DNA of 64,000 nt, taken from NCBI RefSeq assembly GCF_014647475.1, contig NZ_BMPG01000001.1, positions 248,001 to 312,000 on the forward strand. Direction: 5' to 3'. A program made the translations under genes and the position numbers. Position 1 is the first letter of the stretch. The number at the start of each line of letters is the position of its first letter. The notes beneath the pieces were generated by a model that ran no database searches, had not been told where the DNA came from, and worked only from the letters and a program-made list of their open reading frames with translations. Shown here one piece after another: positions 34,855 to 43,448 of the stretch. This DNA comes from Halocalculus aciditolerans (GTDB lineage Archaea; Halobacteriota; Halobacteria; Halobacteriales; Halobacteriaceae).

Positions 34855-36045
34855 CTACTCGGTCGCCGCGCGCGTCGCCCGCGCCAGCGCCGCCACCCCC
34901 CGCTCGATGTCGTCCGGCGGCGCGTGACTGAACGCGAGCCGCAGGCTCGACGATTCCTCTTTCGCGGGGGAGAAGTGCGCGCCCGGCAGGTACGCCACGC
35001 CCTCGTCGACGGCGTCCGGGAGGAGCGCCGCGCTGTCGAGGTCCTCTGGGAGCGTCACCCAGACGAAGAAGCCGCCGTCCGGCTCGCTCCACGTCGCCTC
35101 CGGCAGGTGTCCGTCGAGCGCGTCCAGCAGCCGGTCGCGCCGCCGCGCGTACGACGCCCGGAGTCCGTCAAGCGCTGCTTCGAACCCGCCGTCGGCGACG
35201 TACCGGCTCACCACCGCCTTCGTGAAGCGGTTCACGCCGCCGGCGTTCAGCCGGTCGACCCGCGCGACGACGGCGTCGTCCGCGACCACCCACCCCGTCC
35301 GCACGCCCGGCGCGATGGTCTTCGAGAACGTGCTCACGCGCACGACCCGCCCCGCCTCGTCGAGCGCCGCGAGCGGCGGCACCCGCTCCCCGTCGTACCG
35401 GAGATCGCCGTACGCGTCGCCCTCCAGCACGACGAAATCGTACTGCGCGGCGAGGTCGAGGAGCCGCCGACGCCGCGCCGCGGGGAGCGTCGTCCCCGTC
35501 GGATTGTGGAACGTCGGAATCGTGTAGAGGAGCTTCGGCAGCGGCTCGCCGCGCGCCTCCCGCGCCGCCAACTCGTCCGCCACCGCCTCGACGTCCAGGC
35601 CGTTCTCGTCCACGGGCAGCCCCGCGACGGCCGCGCCGCGGTCTTCGAACCGGTCGAGGACCGCCATGAACGTCGGCGCTTCCGTGAACACGACGTCGCC
35701 CGGGTCGAGGAACACCCGGCAGACGAGGTCGATGGCGTGCGTCGACCCGCTCGTCACCGCGACGTTCTCCGCCTCACACGCGACTCCGCGCTCGCGCTCT
35801 CGCGCCGCGATAACCCCGTCCAGTCGGTCCGCGTACTCCCCGCCCAGATACTGGAGCGCGACGTCGCCCTCCGCCTCGAACACCGCTTCGGCTGCGGCGA
35901 CCAGCCCCTCGTTCGGCAGCGACTCGGGGAACGGGAACCCGTATCGGAGGTCGATCGCGTCCGCCGCAGAGACGGACGCCCACCCCTCCTCGTCTTCGTC
36001 GTCACTCGCGTCCTCGATTCCGTCCGCGAACAAGTGCGTCACCAT
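34855..36045 (-). CDS. PLP-dependent aminotransferase (class I/II, MocR/2-aminoadipate-like)
   Basis: 396 residues from the ATG at 36045; a GTG one codon earlier is possible. The fold-type I pattern is clear: 'IDLRYGFPFPESLPNEGL' near the N terminus, 'VAVTSGSTHAIDLVCRVFLDPGDVV', 'YTIPTFHNPTGTTLP', the Asp/Tyr segment 'VVLEGDAYGDLRYDG', and the cofactor Lys in 'VSTFSKTIAPGVRTGWVV'. It resembles the 2-aminoadipate/aromatic aminotransferase group. There is no DNA-binding domain. The exact amino acid is not determined. Confidence 0.9.
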   Translation of the reverse strand: MVTHLFADGIEDASDDEDEEGWASVSAADAIDLRYGFPFPESLPNEGLVAAAEAVFEAEGDVALQYLGGEYADRLDGVIAARERERGVACEAENVAVTSGSTHAIDLVCRVFLDPGDVVFTEAPTFMAVLDRFEDRGAAVAGLPVDENGLDVEAVADELAAREARGEPLPKLLYTIPTFHNPTGTTLPAARRRRLLDLAAQYDFVVLEGDAYGDLRYDGERVPPLAALDEAGRVVRVSTFSKTIAPGVRTGWVVADDAVVARVDRLNAGGVNRFTKAVVSRYVADGGFEAALDGLRASYARRRDRLLDALDGHLPEATWSEPDGGFFVWVTLPEDLDSAALLPDAVDEGVAYLPGAHFSPAKEESSSLRLAFSHAPPDDIERGVAALARATRAATE

Positions 36046-36175
36046 CACCGACCACCCGTCGTCGCGGCGCTCGCCCGGACTCGGGGTCGCTCGCGGGCCG
36101 TCGCCGCAGCACTCTCGAACACGTTCAGCTAGCGGCCGCCGACCGGCATAACGCTACGGGCAGCGGAATCCCGAC

Positions 36176-37231
36176 CTACTCGTCGAAGACGACCGCGGCG
36201 TCCGACTGCACGCGGAAGTGTCCGGTCTCGCCCTGCTCGACCGGCGTCTGCCGGCCCTGCATCACGACCGTCAGCTCGCCCAGCCCCTCGCCGGCCGGTT
36301 CGACGACGTACTGCGTCTGGTCGCCCTGGAAGTAGCGGTCCACGACCTCGCCCGCGAAGTCCCAGTCCGTCTCCACCACGTCGATGTCCTCCGGGCGGAT
36401 GGAGACCGTGACGTCGCCGTCCGCGTCCGCGCCGTCGTCTACGGCGAACCCGTCGTCGCCGCCGACGCGCACCGTCCCATCGTTCACGGTCCCGTTCACG
36501 AGGTTCGTGTCGCCGATGAAGTCCGCGACGAACGGGCTCGCCGGCTCCCGGTAGATCTCCTCGGGCGGCCCGACCTGCTCGACGCGCCCCTCGTTCAGGA
36601 CGGCCATCCGGTCGGAGAGCGTCATCGCGACCTCCTGGTCGTGCGTGACGTAGAAGAACGACCCGTCGACCTGCTCGTGAATCTGTCGGAGCTCGACCTG
36701 CATCTGCTTCCTGAGCTTCCGGTCGAGGCTCGACAGCGGCTCGTCGAAGAGGAGGACGTTCGGCTCGTTCACGAGCGCGCGGGCGAGCGCGACGCGCTGT
36801 TGTTGCCCCCCGGAGAGCTCGTTCGGCTTCCGTTCGTAGTAGCCGTCGAGGTCGACGAGCGAGAGGTACTCCTTCGACTTCTCCGTCCGCGCGTCGGCGT
36901 CGACGCCCGACTTCTTCAGGCCGTACTCGACGTTCTCCCCGACGGTCATGTGCGGGAAGAGCGAGAGGTGCTGGAAGACGAGGTTCGTGTCGCGCTCGTT
37001 CGGCGGGACGTCCGCGGCGTCCGCGCCGTTGAGCTGGACCGTGCCGGCCGTCGGGCGCTCGAATCCCGAAATCATTCGGAGCGTCGTCGTCTTCCCACAT
37101 CCCGACGGACCGACGAGCGAGAAGAACTCGCCGCGGCGGATGGTGAAGTCGATACCGTCGACGGCGGTGACGTCGCCGTACTCTTTCCGGACGCCGTCGA
37201 GTTCGACGAGGGCCTCGGCGCTGCCTGACAT
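36176..37231 (-). CDS. ABC transporter ATPase, polyamine (PotA) type
   Basis: 351 residues. Walker A 'GPSGCGKTTT' at 41-50, Q-loop 'FQHLSLFPHMT', signature 'LSGGQQQRVALARAL' and Walker B 'VLLFDEPLSSLD' are all present. A C-terminal TOBE domain (about 270-350; 'VSIRPEDIDVVETDWDFAGEVVDRYFQGDQTQYVVE') is typical of PotA and related importers. It is divergent from the binding-protein and permease genes, sharing the 142-base region between them. Together these should form one importer. The polyamine specificity is by family only. Confidence 0.92.
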   Translation of the reverse strand: MSGSAEALVELDGVRKEYGDVTAVDGIDFTIRRGEFFSLVGPSGCGKTTTLRMISGFERPTAGTVQLNGADAADVPPNERDTNLVFQHLSLFPHMTVGENVEYGLKKSGVDADARTEKSKEYLSLVDLDGYYERKPNELSGGQQQRVALARALVNEPNVLLFDEPLSSLDRKLRKQMQVELRQIHEQVDGSFFYVTHDQEVAMTLSDRMAVLNEGRVEQVGPPEEIYREPASPFVADFIGDTNLVNGTVNDGTVRVGGDDGFAVDDGADADGDVTVSIRPEDIDVVETDWDFAGEVVDRYFQGDQTQYVVEPAGEGLGELTVVMQGRQTPVEQGETGHFRVQSDAAVVFDE

Positions 37232-37373
37232 GGTCTCCCGTATCGCATGGACTGTCTAAATTGTTGGGGAATATCGTGGCTATCTGGTAACACGTCATCC
37301 TGTTGTGTCTCGATGTCGGATATCGTTGCAATTTTCCGGTATTTTTTTGCCGGAGGGTGAGATACTGCGGGCC
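37232..37373. promoter_or_regulatory. Divergent promoter region of the ABC transporter
   Basis: For the plus-strand genes, 'TATTTTTTT' at 37340-37348 lies about 26-34 bases before the ATG at 37374 and is flanked by CCGG on both sides. For the minus-strand ATPase, 'CAATTTAG' near 37256-37263 lies at a similar distance from 37231. The heptamer ATATCGT occurs twice between them (in 'GAATATCGTG' and 'GGATATCGTTG'). Both genes look leaderless and could share a regulator. Confidence 0.55.
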
Positions 37374-38504
37374 ATGGCATCCGATGACAGTGGACTCGCG
37401 AACCGCCGCAGCTTCCTGAAAGCGACTGGCGCGGCCGGCGCGGCCGGCCTCACGGGACTCGCCGGCTGTATCGGTGGCGGCGGCGGCGGCGGTGGCGGGA
37501 ACACCATCAACATCCTGACCTGGGAGGAGTACGCGGGGCTCAAAGACGAGATCGAGTCGAACCTCGACGTCACCGTCGAGTTCACGAAGTCGACGTCGTC
37601 GTCGAAGATGTTCTCCTCGTGGCAGGCGGGGAAGGACTCCCAGTACGACATCGCCGTCCCGAACAACAACTACGTCCCGAAGATGATGGAGGCGGACCTC
37701 GTCGCGCCCGTCCCCGAAGACACCGTCGGGAACTACGACGCGCTCTACGACCAGTTCCACCAGTTCGCCGACCAGCAGTTCACGTCCGGCGGCGACCTCT
37801 ACGGCGTCCCCGTCCGCTTCGGCTGGTACGGCTACTCCTACAACAGCGAGAACGTCCCCGACCACGAGGAGTCCTACGCGGCGCTCTTCGAGCCCGAGTA
37901 CACGGGCACCGACCTCTCCGGTAGCCTCATCATGTACGACAACCACTTCAAGGCGATGAGCGCCGCCGCCCTCTACCTCGGCTACGGCGACGCCTTCTCC
38001 GGGGACAAAGTCACGCTCTCCCAGTCACAGATCGACGACGTGAAACAGACGATGGTCGAGCAGAAGGACATCCTCCAGGGGTACATCGCCGCCGACCCCT
38101 CCTACATCAAGTCCTTCAAGCAGGGGAACTTCGAACTCGGGCAGTCCGGGCGGAACGAGATCGTCGAGATGTGGACGAACGGCACGGACTGGCCGAAGAT
38201 GGCGACGCCGAAAGAGGGGTCGCTCGCGTGGTTCGAGTCCGCCGTCGTCTCCAAGAAGTCCGAGAACAAGGACCTCGCGTGGCAGGTCGTCAACCAGTTC
38301 ATCGCGCCGAAACTCGGCGCGAAACTCGCCCAGGCCGGCTACTCGCCGTCCTGCAACCCGAACACGCAAGAACACCTCACGAGCGAGCAGAACGACATGT
38401 ACGGCGCTATCAAGCCGTCGCGCCTCGAAGACATGATTCCGTTCAAATCCGTCGAGAACGAGGACGCGTGGCTGAGCGCGTGGGAAGAGATCAAGTCCGC
38501 GTAG
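37374..38504 (+). CDS. Tat lipoprotein, polyamine-type substrate-binding protein
   Basis: 376 residues from the ATG at 37374. The N terminus has the twin-arginine motif 'NRRSFLKATG' (R11, R12) and a lipobox 'GLAGC' with C32, followed by a Gly linker. The mature part starts 'NTINILTWEEYAGL' and ends 'MIPFKSVENEDAWLSAWEEIKSA', the two-lobed PotD/PotF type. It is exported folded and tethered outside the membrane, where it hands substrate to the permeases encoded next. First gene of a three-gene operon. Confidence 0.93.
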   Translation: MASDDSGLANRRSFLKATGAAGAAGLTGLAGCIGGGGGGGGGNTINILTWEEYAGLKDEIESNLDVTVEFTKSTSSSKMFSSWQAGKDSQYDIAVPNNNYVPKMMEADLVAPVPEDTVGNYDALYDQFHQFADQQFTSGGDLYGVPVRFGWYGYSYNSENVPDHEESYAALFEPEYTGTDLSGSLIMYDNHFKAMSAAALYLGYGDAFSGDKVTLSQSQIDDVKQTMVEQKDILQGYIAADPSYIKSFKQGNFELGQSGRNEIVEMWTNGTDWPKMATPKEGSLAWFESAVVSKKSENKDLAWQVVNQFIAPKLGAKLAQAGYSPSCNPNTQEHLTSEQNDMYGAIKPSRLEDMIPFKSVENEDAWLSAWEEIKSA

Positions 38505-38511
38505 GCCACAC

Positions 38512-39441
38512 ATGTCTTCTGAAACCTCCTCCCGGTCGCTCCGCCAGCAGCTACTCGGCGCGTTCGAGACGCGGCGCTCCCGCCTCTCCGTGACGCTCGG
38601 GCCGAGCGTCGTCTGGCTCGTCCTCCTGCTGCTCGCCCCCATCATGTTCATGGTGACGGTGAGCTTCCTGCAGGTGAACGACGCCTACCAGATTATCTGG
38701 GGGAGCCCGACGCTCTCGAACTACGGCGCGCTCTTCGCCGGCGACGGGCCGTTCTGGGAGACCGCGTTCTTCCAGTCGCTCATCCTCTCCTACAAGCTCG
38801 CCGCCGTGACGACCGTGCTCTGCCTCGTCGGCGCGTTCCCGCTCGCCTACCTGCTCGCGACGCGCGGCGGCCGCACCTTCAAGGTCGTCATCTTTCTCGT
38901 CCTCCTCCCGTTCTTCACGATGTACCTCGTGCGCGCCTACTCGTGGTACCTCATGTTCGGCCCGCACGGCGTCATCAACAGCACGCTCTTGAAACTCGGC
39001 GTCGTGAGCAGCCCCGTCGCCCTCTTCGGCTACGGCCAGCTCGCCATCGTCGTCGGCCTCGTGCACGCCTACTTCCCCTACATGCTCCTCTCGCTCTACG
39101 CGAGCCTCGACGGCATCGACTTCTCGCTCGTCGAGGCCGCCCGCGACCTCGGCGGCAGCCGCATCGACGCCCTCAAGGACGTCGTCGTCCCGCTCACCCT
39201 CCCCGGAATCATCAGCGGCGGGCTCTTCGTCTTCGTCCCGAGCCTCGGCGCGTTCATCACGCCGAAGTTCCTCGGCCAGGGGAAAGTCCAGATGATCGGA
39301 CAGCTCATCGAACTCCGCATCACCTCACAGTACGCCATCGACTACGGGAGCGCCGCGTCGATGTTCATCGTCATCTCCATCGTCGTCGCGTTCCTCCTCG
39401 CCTTCAGGTACGTGAGCGTCGAAGACCTCGGGGGGATCTGA
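38512..39441 (+). CDS. ABC transporter permease (PotB-like)
   Basis: 309 residues, six membrane helices. The EAA loop 'EAARDLGGSRIDALKDVVVPLTLPGI' (around 205-230) contacts the ATPase. It starts 7 bases after the binding-protein stop, and the next permease follows by 1 base. The N-terminal 30 residues are a charged Ser/Arg-rich extension before the first helix, which fits a PotB-type subunit. Confidence 0.92.
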   Translation: MSSETSSRSLRQQLLGAFETRRSRLSVTLGPSVVWLVLLLLAPIMFMVTVSFLQVNDAYQIIWGSPTLSNYGALFAGDGPFWETAFFQSLILSYKLAAVTTVLCLVGAFPLAYLLATRGGRTFKVVIFLVLLPFFTMYLVRAYSWYLMFGPHGVINSTLLKLGVVSSPVALFGYGQLAIVVGLVHAYFPYMLLSLYASLDGIDFSLVEAARDLGGSRIDALKDVVVPLTLPGIISGGLFVFVPSLGAFITPKFLGQGKVQMIGQLIELRITSQYAIDYGSAASMFIVISIVVAFLLAFRYVSVEDLGGI

Positions 39442-39442
39442 G

Positions 39443-40279
39443 ATGAGCACCGCCGCTCTCTCGCCGTCGACGCGCGAACGCGCGCTGAAGTACGGCCTCT
39501 ACGGGACGGCCGCCCTCACGATGGTGTTCCTCTGGACGCCGCTCCTCGTCATGGGCGTCCTCTCGTTCGCGGAGAACGCGAGCACCATCTTCCCCTTCCA
39601 GGGGTTCACGCTCGCGAACTACACCGCGACGCTCGCCGACGACGGCCTCCTGCGCTCCGTCTCCGTGAGCGTCCAGATCGCGACTATCTCCGCGGTCATC
39701 GCCACCGTCCTCGGCGTGCTCGCCGCGTTCGGCCTCGCGCGCTTCGACTTCCCGTTCAAGGAGGGCTACCGGACGTTCGCCATCCTCCCGATGGTCATCC
39801 CCGGCATCGTCCTCGGTATCGCCCTCCTCATCTTCTTCCGGACGGTCGTCGGCCTCGGCACGAGCTACCTCACGGTCATCCTCACGCACAGCGTCTACGG
39901 CCTCCCGTTCGTCCTCCTCCCGGTTACTGCCCGCCTCTACTCCTTCGACCGGAGCCTCGAAGAGGCCGCGCGCGACCTCGGGAGCGACCGACTGGAGACC
40001 TTCCGTGAGGTCACGCTCCCGATCATCGCGCCGTCGGTGGCCGCGGGCTTCCTCTTCGCGTGGATTCGCTCCTTCGAGGACTTCATCCGCGTCTACTTCG
40101 TCAAGGGGAGCTTCGACGTCCTCACCACCGCGATGTTCAGCATGATCAAGTACGGCTCCGCGCCGAAGATGAACGCCATCTCCACGCTCATCGTCTTCGC
40201 CATCGCCGTCGTCCTCGCCGTCGCGATGAACGCCGGCAACGTCAGCGGCTACGTCGCCGGCAACGAGGACGACGAATAG
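39443..40279 (+). CDS. ABC transporter permease (PotC-like)
   Basis: 278 residues, six membrane helices. The EAA loop is 'EAARDLGSDRLETFREVTLPIIAPSV' near 173-198. It starts one base after the PotB-like gene, so expression is coupled. It completes the importer with the divergently encoded ATPase. The last helix is followed by a short acidic tail. Confidence 0.92.
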   Translation: MSTAALSPSTRERALKYGLYGTAALTMVFLWTPLLVMGVLSFAENASTIFPFQGFTLANYTATLADDGLLRSVSVSVQIATISAVIATVLGVLAAFGLARFDFPFKEGYRTFAILPMVIPGIVLGIALLIFFRTVVGLGTSYLTVILTHSVYGLPFVLLPVTARLYSFDRSLEEAARDLGSDRLETFREVTLPIIAPSVAAGFLFAWIRSFEDFIRVYFVKGSFDVLTTAMFSMIKYGSAPKMNAISTLIVFAIAVVLAVAMNAGNVSGYVAGNEDDE

Positions 40280-40369
40280 CGCTCCTCTCCGCTCCTCCCA
40301 CCGTTCTCACACGCTCTTCTCCGCTCTCCGCCCTTCTCACCTCCCGCTCCCGCCGCCCTTTTCGCCCGA

Positions 40370-41077
40370 TTAGTCCCGCGTCGCCCGCTTCCACGCTCTC
40401 AGGTCGGTCGTCCGTCCGTCGATGGCGTCGGGGTCGGCGTCGGTGGCGGCCCACGCGACCATGTCGGCGGCGTCGGCGGGGTCGCGGCCCGCGCCGTCGG
40501 TGAGGTCAGTGGCGAGCACGCCCGGGCGGAGCACACCGTAGACTTCGGGGCGTTCGGCGGCGTACTGGCGGACGACGGCTTCCGCGGCGGCCTTCGACAC
40601 GGCGTACGCGCCGTAGCCCGGCTGTGCCTCGTCGGCGACGCTCCCGGACGGGACGAGCACGCGCGCGTCCCCGGTGAGGTGCGGGAGGCACTCGCGAATC
40701 GTCGCGTGCACGCCGCGGACGTTCGTCCGGAGCGTGTCGTCGAACGCCGCGTAGGACGACTCGCCGAGCGGCGTGTCGCCGGGCGTGCCGTGCGCGACAC
40801 CGGCGTTCGCGACGACGACGCGAACCGACGCGCTCTCGCCCTCCCGCGCGGCGCGCTCAGCGAACAACTCTACGTCGTACTCGTCGCGGACGTCCGCGCG
40901 CACGGTCGTCGCCGACCCGCCTGCCTCAATGACGTCCGCCGCCACCCAGTCGAGGTCCTCAGCCGACCGCGCGCACATCGCGACGTGCGCGCCGAGCGAC
41001 CCGAACGCCCGCGCGACCGCCGCGCCCAGCCCGCGACTCGCACCCGTCACTACGACCGTCTCGCCGTCGAGTGTCAT
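40370..41077 (-). CDS. Short-chain dehydrogenase/reductase
   Basis: 235 residues, Rossmann fold. The cofactor motif 'VVVTGASRGLGAAVARAFG' is at residues 8-26, 'VVVANAGVAHG' is the NAG motif, and the active site is Ser in 'VLVPSGSVADEAQPGYGAYAVSKAAAEAV' with Tyr and Lys in YAVSK. Classical SDR size. The substrate is unknown. It is convergent with the transporter operon. Confidence 0.92.
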   Translation of the reverse strand: MTLDGETVVVTGASRGLGAAVARAFGSLGAHVAMCARSAEDLDWVAADVIEAGGSATTVRADVRDEYDVELFAERAAREGESASVRVVVANAGVAHGTPGDTPLGESSYAAFDDTLRTNVRGVHATIRECLPHLTGDARVLVPSGSVADEAQPGYGAYAVSKAAAEAVVRQYAAERPEVYGVLRPGVLATDLTDGAGRDPADAADMVAWAATDADPDAIDGRTTDLRAWKRATRD

Positions 41078-41128
41078 ACTCCCCGTTCACCCGGTCGCAC
41101 CAAACGCGTTTCCCCCGACGGCGACGCA

Positions 41129-41752
41129 TCAGCCGCCGAGTTCGACGCGGCCGCTCGTGGCGTTCCGGAGGCGTTCGCGGAGCGCGCTCGCGTCCGCACG
41201 GGGGACGGTGACAGCGAAGGAGACGGTTTCGGCGTAGTCGGCGTCGAACTCGCAGTCGGCGGACTCCAGAATGCCGCGAACGGTCCCGGAGTCGTCGTAT
41301 TCGACGGTCGCCGTGAAGCGCTCTTTCGGGACTTCTTCGACGACGTCGGTGTCGGCGACGGCGTCCTTGACGGCTTTCCCGTAGGCGCGCACGAGGCCGC
41401 CGACGCCGAGGTTCGTACCGCCGTAGTAGCGGGTGACGACCGCGACGACGTTCTCCAGCTCTTGGCCTTGGAGGACGTTCAGCATCGGCTTGCCGGCTGA
41501 CCCCGAGGGTTCGCCGTCGTCGCTCGAATACTCGCGGAGGAGGACGGAGTCGGTGGGGCCGTTGGAGTCGATTCGAACGCGATACGCGGGGACGTTGTGC
41601 GTCGCGTCGACGTGTTCGTCGCAGACGGCGTCGACGAACGCCTCGGCTTCGTCGGTCGTCGCGGCGTGCCGGACGTGCCCGATGAACTCGGAGCCGCGGA
41701 CCTCGAACGACGCGCGGCCGGGGCCGGAGACAGTCAGATACGATTCGGCCAT
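41129..41752 (-). CDS. YigZ/IMPACT family protein (UPF0029)
   Basis: 207 residues from the ATG at 41752, which overlaps the upstream stop. The N-terminal domain carries the family signature 'EFIGHVRHAATTDEAEAFVDAV', 'DATHNVPAYRV', 'DDGEPSGSAGKPMLNVLQG' and 'NVVAVVTRYYGGTNLGVGGLVRAY'; the C-terminal DUF1949-like domain follows. Eukaryotic IMPACT affects translational control, and bacterial YigZ has no settled role. It is coupled to an ACT-domain regulator gene upstream. Confidence 0.92.
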   Translation of the reverse strand: MAESYLTVSGPGRASFEVRGSEFIGHVRHAATTDEAEAFVDAVCDEHVDATHNVPAYRVRIDSNGPTDSVLLREYSSDDGEPSGSAGKPMLNVLQGQELENVVAVVTRYYGGTNLGVGGLVRAYGKAVKDAVADTDVVEEVPKERFTATVEYDDSGTVRGILESADCEFDADYAETVSFAVTVPRADASALRERLRNATSGRVELGG

Positions 41753-42255
41753 CAGGAGAGCTCGACCGAGCGCACGAAGGGAAGCCCCATCAGCTCCGTC
41801 ACGACGTCGCCGGGGAGTTCCTCGTCCGTCACGAGGTAGAGGCGGGGTTCGTCCGTGAACTCCGGGTCCTCGCTGATGGTCTGCCGGATGCTGATGCCGT
41901 GGTCCGCGAGCACGCCCGTGACCTTCGCGACGATGCCGGGGTCGTCGGCGTCGTGGACCGCGATGGTGATGACGTTCAAGTCGAGGACGGGCGCGAGGTC
42001 CATCAGGCTCGGAATCTGACTGATGTTCTGGAAGATGCGCCTGAGCTCCTCGTCCTCCAAGATTGCGTCCGTCGTCGAGTCCACGACGCGGCGGTCGACG
42101 CCGACCTCGCGCGCGACCTGCGTGTCCGGGATCTCGATGCCGCCGGACACCACCCGCCCCTCGTCGCTCACCGAAAAGCCGCGTTCGAGCAGGAGTCGAA
42201 TCACCGCCTGCTGGCCCGGACTCCCCTCGAACTTCCGCATGATGTCCTCGAACAT
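41752..42255 (-). CDS. ACT-domain transcriptional regulator
   Basis: 167 residues from the ATG at 42255. The N-terminal helix-turn-helix (about 10-75) includes 'DTQVAREVGVDRRVVDSTTDAIL'. The C-terminal ACT domain (about 92-165) begins 'LNVITIAVHDADDPGIVAKVTGVLADHGISIRQ', given here as the region of residues 93-125. ACT domains bind amino acids, so it probably regulates amino-acid metabolism. The stop overlaps the YigZ-family start (TGATG). Targets are unknown. Confidence 0.88.
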   Translation of the reverse strand: MFEDIMRKFEGSPGQQAVIRLLLERGFSVSDEGRVVSGGIEIPDTQVAREVGVDRRVVDSTTDAILEDEELRRIFQNISQIPSLMDLAPVLDLNVITIAVHDADDPGIVAKVTGVLADHGISIRQTISEDPEFTDEPRLYLVTDEELPGDVVTELMGLPFVRSVELS

Positions 42256-42304
42256 CTCTCGTCTCTGCTTCGACGCCCACCGTAAAACGCTGTGGGGTTG
42301 CCGC

Positions 42305-43339
42305 CTACTCGCCCGCGACGTCGACGACGATTTTTCCGACGTGCTCGCCCGCCTCCAGACGTCGGTGCGCCTCGGAGATCTCATCGAGGCCGTACGTCTC
42401 GGTGTCGAGGAGCGGGCGGAGGTCGCCGTCGTCGACGAGGCTGGCGGCGCGCCGGAGGATGTCGCGGTGGTAGCGCCGGCCGTCGTGGTCGTCGTGGAGG
42501 AGCGGGATGAGCATGAAGACGACGTCGACGCTCAGCCCCTTCGTGTGGGTCGCGTCGAGGGCGACGTCGCCGCGCGCGACGGTCGTGACGACGTGGCCTT
42601 TCAGGGACGCCGCGTCGAACGACCCTTCGAGCGTGCCCGCGCCCGCGCCGACCGGGTCGAAGACGACGTCGAACCCGCGGCCGTCCGTGTACTCCTCGAC
42701 GTAGTCCGCGACGTCGCGGTGGTAGTCGAAGGCGTACTGCGCGCCGAGGTTCCGCGCGAGGTCGCGCTTCGGCTCGTCGGACGCGGTGGCGTGGACGATG
42801 CCGCCTTCGCGGGCGGCGAGCTGGACGGCGACGTGGCCGACGCCGCCGGACCCCCCGTGGACGAGCACGTCGTCGCCGGGCGCGACGTCCGCGCGCGTGA
42901 CGAGGCCGTCCCACGCGGTGATAGTGACGAGCGGGAGCGCCGCCGCTTCGCGCATCGTGAGCGAGTCGGGTTTGTGCGCGAGGCTGGCGGCGTCCGCGAG
43001 GGCGTACTCGGCGAGCGCGCCGCCCGTGCCCGCGACGCCGCCCGGACAGCCGTAGACCTCGTCGCCGACGGCGAAGTCGTCGACGCCCGCGCCGACCGCG
43101 ACGACCGTCCCCGCGACGTCGCCGTGGAGGACCGCCGGGAGGTCGGGGCCGAGGTCGGCCGCCGCCCCGCTGCGGATTTTCGTGTCCACGGGGTTCACGC
43201 TCGTCGCCGCGACCTCGACGAGCACGTGATTCGGCTCGACGTCGGGGACGTCGAGCTCTGCCGGCTCGAAGGCGTCCGGGCCGCCGTGCTCGCGGATGAC
43301 CTGTGCGTCCATCGTCTCCGGGAGTTCGCGTCCGCTCAT
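42305..43339 (-). CDS. Quinone oxidoreductase-type medium-chain dehydrogenase
   Basis: 344 residues; the start could be at 43339 or at the ATG at 43312 ('MDAQVIREHGGPDAF'). The GroES-like N-terminal part has 'VEVAATSVNPVDTKIRSG' and lacks the catalytic zinc cysteines. The Rossmann part has 'VLVHGGSGGVGHVAVQLA' (around 152-170). It uses NADPH on quinones or enones; the substrate is unspecified. It stands alone. Confidence 0.9.
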   Translation of the reverse strand: MSGRELPETMDAQVIREHGGPDAFEPAELDVPDVEPNHVLVEVAATSVNPVDTKIRSGAAADLGPDLPAVLHGDVAGTVVAVGAGVDDFAVGDEVYGCPGGVAGTGGALAEYALADAASLAHKPDSLTMREAAALPLVTITAWDGLVTRADVAPGDDVLVHGGSGGVGHVAVQLAAREGGIVHATASDEPKRDLARNLGAQYAFDYHRDVADYVEEYTDGRGFDVVFDPVGAGAGTLEGSFDAASLKGHVVTTVARGDVALDATHTKGLSVDVVFMLIPLLHDDHDGRRYHRDILRRAASLVDDGDLRPLLDTETYGLDEISEAHRRLEAGEHVGKIVVDVAGE

Positions 43340-43448
43340 CGCCCGATGCCACGGCCGCCGCGGAGGTAAAAGCCGGCGGGCCGGCGGTCACTGCCGTTTC
43401 TTCGCGTCCGCCCTAGTCGCTAAGTTACTCGCGCTCCAAGCCCGGCCC

